From: Methanoculleus bourgensis MS2
Lineage (GTDB): Archaea; Halobacteriota; Methanomicrobia; Methanomicrobiales; Methanoculleaceae
NCBI RefSeq assembly: GCF_000304355.2
Contig: NC_018227.2
Span: 2,666,001 to 2,730,000 of the forward strand
Direction: 5' to 3'
DNA: 64,000 nucleotides
Of the stretch, positions 50,951 to 59,642 are shown in pieces. The position numbers and the translations under genes are program-made. The notes under the pieces were generated by a model that worked only from the letters and a program-made list of their open reading frames with translations, was not told the DNA's origin and searched no databases. How positions within the stretch are numbered: the stretch's first letter is position 1; every line of letters starts with the position of its first letter.

Positions 50951-51095
50951 TCCGGCGCAGAAGGCCGCCGATCGGCCCGCACAACGTATTTATCGTAAAA
51001 GGGAGATGTTTATATGCACCGGAGATCCCCGGGATCCGGGAAAACGCAGCAATACGCGGCGCTTCCATATCCCTGGTACTTAAGCGGTTGTTTTG

Positions 51096-51173
51096 GGGCC
51101 CGTAGCTTAGTCCGGTCAGAGCGCCCGGCTCATAACCGGGCGGTCGTGGGTTCGAATCCCTCCGGGCCCACCA
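51096..51173 (+). tRNA. tRNA-Met (CAT), CCA end encoded
   Basis: A full cloverleaf can be drawn: acceptor GGGCCCG/CGGGCCC, D arm GCTTAGTCCGGTCAGAGC, anticodon stem CCCGG/CCGGG with loop CTCATAA (anticodon CAT), T arm with GGTTCGAATC, discriminator A and encoded CCA. The anticodon stem lacks the three G-C pairs of the initiator, so it is an elongator tRNA-Met or a tRNA-Ile whose C34 is modified to read AUA. Confidence 0.95.
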
Positions 51174-51271
51174 TTATTCCCTAAAAAGTTATAATAAAAG
51201 GCCATATTCGAGTTTTAGCACTCACGATGAGAGGTATCTGGATCCGGCCCGCCTCCCACGCGCCCACCATT

Positions 51272-51311
51272 TGTGACATATGGTTAACAAATGCTGAAAA
51301 ATTATGTCACA
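51272..51311. promoter_or_regulatory. operator-like palindrome TGTGACATA...TATGTCACA
   Basis: A perfect 9-bp inverted repeat (51272-51280 and 51303-51311), with 22 bases between, stands just upstream of a TATA-like TTAATATTTA (51315-51324) for the methyltransferase gene. The halves also lie in a direct repeat, ACATATGGTTAAC and ACATCGTTAAT. This would suit a dimeric regulator. Confidence 0.6.
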
Positions 51312-51352
51312 TCGTTAATATTTATCCGCTCATTCGGGAAGAGTATTCTATC

Positions 51353-52216
51353 ATGATCACAAAGAAGCGCAACCTGAAGTACAGAATCAACTGGAGAGAT
51401 GCGAGGGAAGCCATCCTGCGCGAGCGGATCTGCGGACCAAAACTGCGGTTTGACCCCGACATAACGACAAAAGCTGCCTCTGATTTTTCAAAAAGGATTC
51501 AAGAAGGCGAATACGAGTACGGCAGAAAGACCGCAGAAATCTTCTCAAACTTCCTCAATCCATCCTCGGAGGTGCTTGAGATCGGGCCCGGGCCGGGGAC
51601 GGTCACCGTTCCGCTCTCAAAGCGGGTCAAAAAGATCACCGCCGTTGACCTCTCACTCCGAAACATTGCCCACCTCGAAGAGAACCTGCGTGAAGAATCC
51701 TGTGACAACGTCGAGGTGATCCATACAAACTGGCTTCGTACCGATGATGAGGCACTCCGGGACCGCTACGACCTGGTCTTCTGTTCGCACTTTCTCTGGA
51801 TGATCCCGGACCTTGAAGAACACCTGGCGAAGATGGAGAACGCCTCCAGGAGATACTGTGCCATCGTGCAGCCCGCCGGGAGGGGCGATCTTGTCAAGGA
51901 AGTCTATTCCCGGATCACCGGCAGGGAGTATGGCGGCGAATTCGAACCCGACGGCGACTATTTCGCCTACGCCATTCTCAGGGAATGGGGCAGGCTGCTC
52001 GACGTCACGCATTTCTCGTTCACCAATACGATGACCCTGGAGGAGAAAGTCCGCTCGACGGCATCCTTCATCGGCCGGTTCGTCGAGGTCGATGAGGGCG
52101 TGGCTGAACGCATCCGCGACCTGATCCTCCCGCACGCCGATGAAGACGGTATGTTTGTCGAGACAAACAATGTGGTGGTCATGTGGTGGGAGGTGGCTTC
52201 ACCCACCTCCAGTTAA
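51353..52216 (+). CDS. class I SAM-dependent methyltransferase
   Basis: 287 residues. The SAM site is EVLEIGPGPGTVTVPLSKRV (motif I, about 73), followed by ITAVDLS and, later, YDLVFCSHFLWMIPDLEEHL. The N-terminal 55 residues are basic and helical. The substrate is not predictable from motifs; the YxGGEFEPDGDYFAY stretch is not one I recognise. The start at 51353 is preferred because the TATA box at 51315 is 29-38 bases before it; the frame to 51227 runs through the operator. GC is lower here than in neighbours. Confidence 0.8.
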   Translation: MITKKRNLKYRINWRDAREAILRERICGPKLRFDPDITTKAASDFSKRIQEGEYEYGRKTAEIFSNFLNPSSEVLEIGPGPGTVTVPLSKRVKKITAVDLSLRNIAHLEENLREESCDNVEVIHTNWLRTDDEALRDRYDLVFCSHFLWMIPDLEEHLAKMENASRRYCAIVQPAGRGDLVKEVYSRITGREYGGEFEPDGDYFAYAILREWGRLLDVTHFSFTNTMTLEEKVRSTASFIGRFVEVDEGVAERIRDLILPHADEDGMFVETNNVVVMWWEVASPTSS

Positions 52217-52257
52217 AATGGGTGGTTGTGCCTGGCGGGCGGGTCGGCACAACTCAA

Positions 52258-52629
52258 TTACAGGGAGGAGTCGCCCTCATCTTCCGGGCAGCCCTCCCCC
52301 CGCTCGCGGCCGCACCCGGCGATCCGGATCATCTTCCCGTGCACCAGGGCGTCGGCGACCTTCCCCCGCGCTTCGTGGAGGTCGCGCCAGAGGGTCTTTC
52401 TGGAGATGCCAAGGGCACGGGCGGCCTCTTCCTGTTCGAGCCCCGCAAGGTCGACGAGCCGGAGGGCCTCGACCTCCTCGGGGAGAAGGTCGACAACCGC
52501 GCCGGGCCTCCCGCAGAGGGGGCCGAAACAGCGGAAGGCCGCGCCTTCCCTGATCCTCCGGCGGACCCGCGGTCGTCCTCGCCCCCGCCCGTGGCGGCCA
52601 CAGCCTCCCCCGGGCTCTTTCTCGTTCAT
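52258..52629 (-). CDS. DUF134 predicted DNA-binding protein
   Basis: 123 residues. After a Gly/Arg-rich start comes CFGPLCGRPG, then a sigma-factor-like helix-turn-helix: DLLPEEVEALRLVDLAGLEQ, EEAARALGISRKTLWRDLHE. This is the DUF134 pattern. In bacteria DUF134 regulators are often linked with NifX/ORP genes; such genes lie 7 kb away here. The C-terminus is acidic with an extra cysteine (GCGRERGEGCPED). Start at 52629. Confidence 0.85.
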   Translation of the reverse strand: MNEKEPGGGCGRHGRGRGRPRVRRRIREGAAFRCFGPLCGRPGAVVDLLPEEVEALRLVDLAGLEQEEAARALGISRKTLWRDLHEARGKVADALVHGKMIRIAGCGRERGEGCPEDEGDSSL

Positions 52630-52694
52630 TCCAGCACCATCTCCTGATTGAGAGATCCGCTCCCTATGAAGATAGTGCCTTCGATCCGGCGGGG

Positions 52695-52892
52695 TCACCA
52701 CCGGCGCCGTGCCCGGCCGCCGCGGAAGCCGCGGCCGCATCCCCACGGGATACCGCCCCGGCCGACGCCGCGGAGCACCGGTGCGGCGCCTTCTTCCGTC
52801 GCCGCCGACGTTTCGGGCAGGACGCACCGGCCCCGGCGGCCGCCCGTCAGGGGGCCACGGCCGGATGGTCCGGTTCCATCAAAACCTGGCAT
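52695..52892 (-). CDS. DUF5320-like Gly/Arg-rich protein
   Basis: 65 residues beginning MPGFDGTGPSGRGPLTGGRR, the signature of DUF5320 (MPGGDGTGP-x-G-x-GP-x-TG-x-x-x-G-x-C), here with the cysteine of RCVLP. The remainder is basic and low complexity. The family is typical of anaerobes and travels with DUF134 and NifX/ORP genes; its function is unknown. GAGGTGA six bases before the ATG marks a strong start; an A/T-rich promoter (atatttaaataat) is further up. Confidence 0.85.
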   Translation of the reverse strand: MPGFDGTGPSGRGPLTGGRRGRCVLPETSAATEEGAAPVLRGVGRGGIPWGCGRGFRGGRARRRW

Positions 52893-53003
52893 AGTGTATC
52901 ACCTCAATTATTACACATATGAGCGAAATTATTTAAATATTTTGGTTGCTTTCATGGTCACAGAATAGTTGGGTGGAGGCGGGGCCTCCTGCGCTAAAAA
53001 CAG

Positions 53004-54101
53004 TCAGCCTCGCTGCCGTATGTGGACAAGAAGGATTACCCCGACCAGGACCGCGATGACGCCAAGGCCAGCGAGCCATAGCAACGGCAGCCCGGCCCCC
53101 TCCGTGGCGGGCGCTGCTGCCGTGATCCCGGTAGTCGAGGATCCCGCATCTGTGCCAGTTGCCACCTCACCGGCTCCCAGAGTCTCCACCGGCACGGCCT
53201 CGATAAAGACCGCAACCAGAGTGAAGTGCGAGATCGTTGCGGTGACCGTGTGGGTCGCTGGATGAACCGTCGTAGTGAGGGGTTCCCACGCGCCGGTTTC
53301 ACTGTTGTACCACTGGACGACGAAACGCTCCCCGACCCCGGAACGCTCCCACTCGTCAGGGGTGAGCGTAAACGAGACCTCGATTGCCGGGTCAAAGGTC
53401 GCGCCATCGGGACCGCACCGGAGCGCCCGGGCGACCGGCTCTGCCCCCGAACCTGAGGCAGGAAGGTCTCCCTGGGAGGTACTTCTGACGCTCACCGCAT
53501 CAAGCGGTCTCCCGAAGCGGTCCTGTGCCAGAACTCCCTGACCTATGGAGAGGCTGGCGCCCCCCTCCACGGTGGCGATGACGGTCGTATACCGGACAAC
53601 ACCCTCCATATCGGTGTTCAGGGAACCGCTCCCGGTGTACTCCATCACCGGTGCTGCGGGCGCGGGAGGCATAAATGAGCTACCACTTGGACCACCGCCG
53701 CCACCGCCACCCCCCGACGGCCCGGATGAGGTGCCACCGGAAGAACCGCCCTTCGCCACCGCGAGAGCAAGGGAGGTTGAGGTGCCGGGGGTGTAGACCG
53801 CTGTTCCGGCAGCGAGAACACCGTCGACGAGGAAGGTGATCGACTTTCCGGCATCGCCGTCCTCCCCGCTGACGAGCAGGCGCTTGTCAAACGTGGAGTC
53901 CCCGCCGAAGGCCCCGGCAGTGGTGAGCGTGAGCGACCCGCAGTCGCGACCATCGAACCGGGCGGTGATGACGGTCCCTGCCGGCGCCGGGCTCCCGTCG
54001 ATCGTGACCGTGCCCGAGAACTCCGCGGGGAGAAGGGGGATGGCGGACGCAGGCCCGATAAGGGCGAAGAGGAGGATAAGGATCCAGGGAGTGTGTCTCA
54101 T
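53004..54101 (-). CDS. secreted, C-terminally anchored surface protein
   Basis: 365 residues: signal peptide (HTPWILILLFALIGPASA), an N-terminal domain ending at about 110, a Gly/Ser linker with eight Gly in a row (about 125-145), a second beta-rich domain with GATFDPAIEVSFTLTPDEWE and ATITHFT-like SHFTLVAVFI, and a C-terminal membrane helix (LLWLAGLGVIAVLVGVILLV) with a short basic tail. It looks like an outward-facing anchored protein. No enzyme motifs. ATG 54101 is used; GTG 54110 would overlap the upstream stop. Confidence 0.78.
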   Translation of the reverse strand: MRHTPWILILLFALIGPASAIPLLPAEFSGTVTIDGSPAPAGTVITARFDGRDCGSLTLTTAGAFGGDSTFDKRLLVSGEDGDAGKSITFLVDGVLAAGTAVYTPGTSTSLALAVAKGGSSGGTSSGPSGGGGGGGGPSGSSFMPPAPAAPVMEYTGSGSLNTDMEGVVRYTTVIATVEGGASLSIGQGVLAQDRFGRPLDAVSVRSTSQGDLPASGSGAEPVARALRCGPDGATFDPAIEVSFTLTPDEWERSGVGERFVVQWYNSETGAWEPLTTTVHPATHTVTATISHFTLVAVFIEAVPVETLGAGEVATGTDAGSSTTGITAAAPATEGAGLPLLWLAGLGVIAVLVGVILLVHIRQRG

Positions 54102-54106
54102 CGGTA

Positions 54107-57100
54107 TCACGCTCCTATGGCGTAGAGGGTACCCGGCCCGGACATGGAGAGCCAGTAGCCTTTGCCGGGGTAGACCAGCCGGGTATCGGCGTTTGCGCCG
54201 CTCCCGCCGTTGACGATCCCCGATTCAAAGGCCTGGGTCCTCGCGTCGTACCCGATCAGGGTCGTCCACTGGGCGTTGACCGAGTAGAGGGTATCCCTAG
54301 CCGTTGCTGGCGTCGTGCCGGTGGTCCCGACGGCATTCCAGCCCGCGGCGAGGATGCGCTCCGCCGGCGGGAGGAGGGGGTCGGTCGAAAAACTCAGGGG
54401 GACCGTCGCGGGGCCGGCCGAGTAGATCCAGAGCCCTTCGAGGGGGGCGATTCGGTCCTCTTTGTCGAGCTGCGTCCAGTCCCTTATGGTGGTATTGTAC
54501 CGGAGGACCGAGCGGCCGGTGGTATTGATACCGGAAAAGATCATTGCGGTGTCGTTCCCGGCCGCAAGCGGCCGGGGGACCGAGATGAAGTTCCAGCCGG
54601 GGGAGAGGGTGAGGTTGTCACCGAAAGGCTGGACCGGGTCGTTCCCGGAGGGCGTGAACGGGAGAGAATACTCGCTGTCCGGCACGGTCCCGCCGCTGGC
54701 GTCGCGCTGGAAGATCCTGAGGAGGGCCGGATCCTCTGCTCCAGTCCCCGGCACAGTGCCAGAGAGGTGGAGGAGGACGCGCACATCCTCCTCATCATAG
54801 TCGAGTTCAAACGCGGACAGCATGAACGACCCGGCGTTCTGCGATCCGGAGCGGATCACCTCCCGCTCAACCTCGATGGCATAGGACCATGCAGGAACCA
54901 GAAGGTCGGTGGAGAACCCGAGATCCTCCTGGCACCCGGCCCAGGGAGCATTGATGATCCCGTTGAGAGTCGCCCTCCCGCCGGGAGCGAGGTCGCCAAG
55001 GGAGGGGTTCACGGAGATGCGCTCCACCCGGTACGTAGCCCCTGCAGGAGGGACCGGGTTGACGACACCGTCACGGACGGTGAAGGATGCAGATGCCGAG
55101 GACTGATCGTCGAGGGACATGACCCGGACGATATACTCCCCCGGCCCAATCGCGGCCGTGTTCACGTCGAAACCCCATTCACCCCCATCGGTCACGATGA
55201 TATCACCAGAGAAGATATGTGCCCCATTCTTCCGTGAGGTTATCGTGTAGGCCAGTGTCGTCCCTGCCGGGTAGCAGGTTGTGCCAGTGATCGTGAAGGT
55301 CTCACCGCAGGTCCAGGTGCTTAGCCAGTCGAACCAGCTGATCAGGTCGATATTGCCAAACCAGTTGATCTTATCGGTTCTTTCGATAGGATCGATCCGG
55401 ATCATGGGCGCCCCGACGGTAAAGGTAAGTTTCGCGTAGGTATCATCAACGTGCGGGGATTCGAGAGCGCTGATCAGCGCGTTTGCCGCCTCGGACGGCT
55501 GCAGGCCGGCAAGGTCTGTCGGCGTCACACCGGGGCCGCTGATGGTGGTGCCATTGGCCGTGACGCCAAACCCATTGACCACCGGGTGCTGGACGACGAC
55601 GAAATATTGGCCCAGTGTAAGGTTGCTGGTCTCAGTGCCCGTGAGGAGGTATGTGAAATGGTTGCTAGAAGAGTACTCATTTCGTAACACAATCGGTACA
55701 CCGAGACTGAGGTAGTCCGGGCCGATGATCCAGATCTGGACGCTATCGGGGCGGCCCGTTACGGTCCCGTCGATCGCCAGAGCATCTCCCCGGGCAACAG
55801 TAGCTCTGCTCGTCGTCACTTTAATGGATGGGAGTTTCAGTTGAATATCTGTCGCACCATACTTGGCATCGCTGAGATTATCCCTGCTCCGGGGCTCCGC
55901 GGCCGCATAGACTGTGTAATTGCTGGCATTGAGGCGCCTGCCGATATCGGCGGTGTTCCACATGTAGGACCAGGTGTCGTCAGCCTCGACATGCACACAG
56001 GTGAATGTGCCCGGATTGCCATCCTCAACCGCGACCTTTATATCCGAGAGTTTGACGCCGCTGGCAGCGAGATCGGAACCGGTCAGGAAGAGATAAGTGG
56101 TCTCGCTGTCAGTGTTAATACCATAGAGAGTGACCTCCTCACCAAGGTAGCGGGTACCACCGTAGGTAGTAATAGTGACTGCACCCTCCTGGATCTTCAC
56201 CTTGACGTCGTCATAGGTAGTCGGGTCTGCCGGATCCTCTACACGGATCGTGAAGGTCTGGGCGTCAGTGCTCCGGTTCGTGTTGAACTGGATAGACCGG
56301 GTGCCGCCGGCGGTGGTCATAACGGTCGCGTTCCGCTCCGGGTTGATCATGCCAACCGTGCTAACTCCGTTCTGGCCGGCTACAATCCACGGGTAATCCG
56401 AGTCAGCAAGGCTTTCTTCCGGCTTGATGAACAGGTGGTAGGCCTTGGCCGATTCTCCAGTAATCGTCACGGTGAAACTGTTGCCGCGGATAACGCTGTC
56501 CTTGTTTGACGTAATGCCAAGTCCCTTAGGAACTGTCGGGGTCGGTGTTGGTGCCGAGGATTGTTTGAATACTCTAACGCAATGATCGCTGGTTACGTAG
56601 ACGGTGCCGTCAGCACCAACAGTTATGTCTTTTCCACTTCCTCCAAGAGATCTTGCGAGCAGATTCCCAAAACTATCAAACTTCAGAACGGATGTACTGG
56701 AAGCTGCTACAAGAACATCGCCAGCAGAATCAACTGTTATTCCATATGGGTATCCTACTTGCCACTTCAGAAGGAACGCGCCGGTACTGTTAAACATCTG
56801 AATACGGTTGTTGTAACAGTCCGCGACATAGACGTTTCCGGCAGCATCGACCACGACATCTACCGCGTTGTGAAACTCCCCATCATAGGTGCCAAACCCT
56901 CCCCATGAAGTGAGGAAGTTCCCATCGCTGTCGAACTTCTTGATGCCACCTCCAGCGATGACGTAGGCGTTGCCGTCGGCGTCAAAAGCAATGCTCTGGG
57001 GGTATTGGAGTTGCTCTTCGCCGGTGCCGTATGATCCCCATTTCTTAAGAAACGTTCCGTTGCTATCGAATACCTGTATGCGGTAATAATCTACCACATA

Positions 57101-57418
57101 CACCTTTCCATCGGCATCCAGCGCGATATTATCAGGTTGATAAAACTCTCCGTCACCAGAGCCCGAAGACCCCCACTGCAGAAGGAACGCGCCGGTACTG
57201 TCGAACTTCTGTATCCGATCGCAATAATCCGCCACGTAGACGTTCCCCTCGGCATCGACGGCTATCCCGGTCGGACGGTTGAACCGTCCGTCATCCGCGC
57301 CGAGAGATCCCCACGTGGCGATGAGTTCGTACTCGCCGAGCTCGGACGCCAGCACAGGCGGGCAGGCGAGAACCGCCAGCAGGGAAAATACAATGAATAA
57401 GCCATATTTTCCGATCAT
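54107..57418 (-). CDS. large secreted NHL-propeller and S-layer-like protein
   Basis: 1103 residues with a signal peptide (YGLFIVFSLLAVLACPPVLA). Residues about 30-290 are six NHL repeats, each with a form of GIAVDAEGNVYVADYCDRIQ, making a six-bladed propeller. Then follow several Ig-like modules of the kind found in Methanomicrobiales S-layer proteins (GLGITSNKDSVIRGNSFTVT; VARGDALAIDGTVTGRPDSV) and a C-terminal region (LSPGWNFISVPRPLAAG, GKGYWLSMSGPGTLYA) like those of exported archaeal proteins. GGAGGG before ATG 57418. It is directly followed by the anchored surface protein gene. Confidence 0.85.
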   Translation of the reverse strand: MIGKYGLFIVFSLLAVLACPPVLASELGEYELIATWGSLGADDGRFNRPTGIAVDAEGNVYVADYCDRIQKFDSTGAFLLQWGSSGSGDGEFYQPDNIALDADGKVYVVDYYRIQVFDSNGTFLKKWGSYGTGEEQLQYPQSIAFDADGNAYVIAGGGIKKFDSDGNFLTSWGGFGTYDGEFHNAVDVVVDAAGNVYVADCYNNRIQMFNSTGAFLLKWQVGYPYGITVDSAGDVLVAASSTSVLKFDSFGNLLARSLGGSGKDITVGADGTVYVTSDHCVRVFKQSSAPTPTPTVPKGLGITSNKDSVIRGNSFTVTITGESAKAYHLFIKPEESLADSDYPWIVAGQNGVSTVGMINPERNATVMTTAGGTRSIQFNTNRSTDAQTFTIRVEDPADPTTYDDVKVKIQEGAVTITTYGGTRYLGEEVTLYGINTDSETTYLFLTGSDLAASGVKLSDIKVAVEDGNPGTFTCVHVEADDTWSYMWNTADIGRRLNASNYTVYAAAEPRSRDNLSDAKYGATDIQLKLPSIKVTTSRATVARGDALAIDGTVTGRPDSVQIWIIGPDYLSLGVPIVLRNEYSSSNHFTYLLTGTETSNLTLGQYFVVVQHPVVNGFGVTANGTTISGPGVTPTDLAGLQPSEAANALISALESPHVDDTYAKLTFTVGAPMIRIDPIERTDKINWFGNIDLISWFDWLSTWTCGETFTITGTTCYPAGTTLAYTITSRKNGAHIFSGDIIVTDGGEWGFDVNTAAIGPGEYIVRVMSLDDQSSASASFTVRDGVVNPVPPAGATYRVERISVNPSLGDLAPGGRATLNGIINAPWAGCQEDLGFSTDLLVPAWSYAIEVEREVIRSGSQNAGSFMLSAFELDYDEEDVRVLLHLSGTVPGTGAEDPALLRIFQRDASGGTVPDSEYSLPFTPSGNDPVQPFGDNLTLSPGWNFISVPRPLAAGNDTAMIFSGINTTGRSVLRYNTTIRDWTQLDKEDRIAPLEGLWIYSAGPATVPLSFSTDPLLPPAERILAAGWNAVGTTGTTPATARDTLYSVNAQWTTLIGYDARTQAFESGIVNGGSGANADTRLVYPGKGYWLSMSGPGTLYAIGA

Positions 57419-57758
57419 ACCGCTCCCTCCAGGCTCCCGTGCCAGCATCCGCCCGGGGAGGCCTGCGGGAACCGTGATCAGAGATCGCATGTGGGACAGT
57501 GGTATTATAGGGGGCATAAGCCTTGCGATTGTTTCGCGGGCCACCCTGAAGCGTCTGTTTCTTTACGCAGAGGAGTTTTGAAGCGATAGACAAACCATGA
57601 TTTACCGGGCCGGCTCCCGGATCCTGAGGGTAAGCGGATCTGAAGACAGTCGTGCCCGCCGGAGGGGGTTACATATCCTCCGACCACCCCGCGCGCTGGT
57701 GGTGTCCCCCTCCGGATGCTCCTCAGTGTTCATCGACCAGATTCTGCCTCCCGGAGCA
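57419..57758. other. gene-free region upstream of the NHL protein
   Basis: Contains a TATA-like TATTATA at 57504-57510 (minus strand) which could start the NHL gene transcript about 60 bases before the ATG. No reading frame has support. Confidence 0.45.
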
Positions 57759-59567
57759 TCAGGAAGATTCAGGATATATAAGGTCGATGGTTGCATTAAT
57801 TGTCGGCACAATTTTCTTTCGCTCTTCCATCCCTATTTCAAATGATATCACCTTCGGGTGAACTGCTTCGTTGCGTATCTCTTCCACCAAACCGCATTTC
57901 TCCATCACCTCAATATACCTACCCGATGAGCCTTGGCCGAGTAGCTGACGCAATTTAATCGCAAAAGGATTCTCAGGGTATTTGATCAGATCATCTGATA
58001 GCCGGGCCCATTGACCCAGAGTAATCTGTTTCGCAGAGACTTGGTGCGAATACCAAAATGACTTCCAGAGTCTACCCTCCTCTCTGGGGCGATAGCGAAC
58101 GCTCTGAGGGATACCCCCTCCATATGCTCTTCTTAGTTGGCCCCCGACCTTTCGCGTGATCTCCTGATGCAGCAATTTCTCCAATCCTTTCCCATATTGC
58201 CAGATCAGAGATGAACCTGCATCCGGAGGGTTGTTCGGGTTCCGGTAGGAGTGGATCGTCGCCCGATCTGCACTTGCAAGGATCTTCTTCGCATCAGGAT
58301 CGGTGATTTTTTCGAGCGCGATCATAGGCTCATCGGTCGGAAAGTCGCTCACCAGACCCTCACGTGCCCCATGAATGGCCCGGAAGTACACATTCCCGAT
58401 GGAGTCCTCCGGATTGATTGAGCACAACTGTTCTTCGGTATAGTGGATGAGTTGCTGAGCGATGCTCTCGCCAAACGCAGGCAGAGCATTATCACCCGCA
58501 CCAACAGGAGAAAAGACGTGCAGGACGTCACACTCTACTCCATTTTCTGCAACCATCCCTTTGAAACACTGCCAGTTGATGAGATCCCGGTAGTAGTAGA
58601 TGCCTGTAAAATCGAAAATTCGCCGGATACTCAGGGATTTGACATAGTCGAAGAGAACCTCCGTCAGGAAGTCATCATCCCTCCATATTCGTTGAACCGG
58701 ATCATCGTCATAGAGTGGTATCGAATAGAGCTGCACCGGATCAACAGGTATTATGGCCCCATATAGGCCAGATAGAATCAGGAAATGGTGCCCGGAGTTC
58801 AGCACCACCCTTTTGCCACGAACTTTAAGGTTCTGGTAAAATCGCCCCTCATATCTCCAGAGCGCAGGGAGATAGAAACCCTCTTCAAAACCGCCAAAAT
58901 CCCTGCCGCGTACCAGATTTTGGTTATAGGGATGGTTTCTCTGGTCTGCCTTATCAAAAAGGATATCCCCCTGATGTAAAGCCTTTAAAACTTCCTTCCT
59001 TCTGGATACAATTTGATCACGACGATCCGGAAGGTATCTCGCGCAGATTGTATTATCCTCATTGTAGTATGGAAACCCCTCTTCCGCCTTCCCGAATGAA
59101 CAGATTGTAAGGAATAACACCCCACTCTGAGGATTGTAGACATCATCTATCCCATGGGCCAGAGAGGCGATATCACCAAGATCGTTGAAGAGAGTGATCT
59201 TGAGCCCGGCGTCTTTGAGCCTCTCTATAAGGTTCTGATGCAACGGATGGAACTTCGAATCGCCCGTGTCCCCGTAGAAGAATATCTCGTACTTCTCCAG
59301 ACTCTTCTCAGCCCTGGAGACGAGCTGCTCAAACTCTGCAGGAGTGACCTCATCGGGCGGTTTGTCGTACCATCCCCGCCGCTCTCCCGGAAACCACACC
59401 CCGTACTCGTCCGAAAAAATCGCCCAGAATGCCCCGGCCTCCTTGCACGCCTTGATAAATTTCTGGATCCGTTCGCTCGTATACAACTTGTCAGGGGTCA
59501 CCGCCTCGTTGGATTTTTTGAATGAGTCATTCTTCTGCCAGCTGCAATACGTAAGGAATATTCTCAT
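57759..59567 (-). CDS. YaaA/DUF6884-like accessory protein, 602 aa
   Basis: 602 residues, AT-richer than its neighbours. Residues 1-100 fit a DUF6884/YaaA-type domain: IFLTYCSWQKN, PDKLYTSERIQKFIKACKEA, FWAIFSDEYGVWFPGERRGWY. A second such segment occurs at about 255-345: VVLNSGHHFLILSGLYGAII, SIPLYDDD. The last 130 residues form a separate helical domain (WKSFWYSHQVSAKQITLGQW, CGLVEEIRNEAVHP). YaaA-fold proteins act on nucleobases or in DNA protection. A role in genome defence or nucleic-acid modification is a guess. It has its own TATA box at 59600. Confidence 0.6.
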   Translation of the reverse strand: MRIFLTYCSWQKNDSFKKSNEAVTPDKLYTSERIQKFIKACKEAGAFWAIFSDEYGVWFPGERRGWYDKPPDEVTPAEFEQLVSRAEKSLEKYEIFFYGDTGDSKFHPLHQNLIERLKDAGLKITLFNDLGDIASLAHGIDDVYNPQSGVLFLTICSFGKAEEGFPYYNEDNTICARYLPDRRDQIVSRRKEVLKALHQGDILFDKADQRNHPYNQNLVRGRDFGGFEEGFYLPALWRYEGRFYQNLKVRGKRVVLNSGHHFLILSGLYGAIIPVDPVQLYSIPLYDDDPVQRIWRDDDFLTEVLFDYVKSLSIRRIFDFTGIYYYRDLINWQCFKGMVAENGVECDVLHVFSPVGAGDNALPAFGESIAQQLIHYTEEQLCSINPEDSIGNVYFRAIHGAREGLVSDFPTDEPMIALEKITDPDAKKILASADRATIHSYRNPNNPPDAGSSLIWQYGKGLEKLLHQEITRKVGGQLRRAYGGGIPQSVRYRPREEGRLWKSFWYSHQVSAKQITLGQWARLSDDLIKYPENPFAIKLRQLLGQGSSGRYIEVMEKCGLVEEIRNEAVHPKVISFEIGMEERKKIVPTINATIDLIYPESS

Positions 59568-59599
59568 GTATGAGGCATCAACCCATTTTGGGATAAATG

Positions 59600-59606
59600 T
59601 ATATAC
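59600..59606 (-). promoter_or_regulatory. TATA box of the YaaA-like gene
   Basis: GTATATA on the minus strand lies 33-39 bases before the ATG at 59567, so this gene is transcribed apart from the RhuM gene. Confidence 0.55.
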
Positions 59607-59642
59607 CTCGATTTCCGGGATTCTTACACTCAGCCAACCAAT

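Noticed and set aside
51008-51016. TTTATATGC as the tRNA-Met promoter
   Set aside because: It would leave about a 55-base leader, longer than usual for archaeal tRNAs; it might be real but cannot be decided from sequence.
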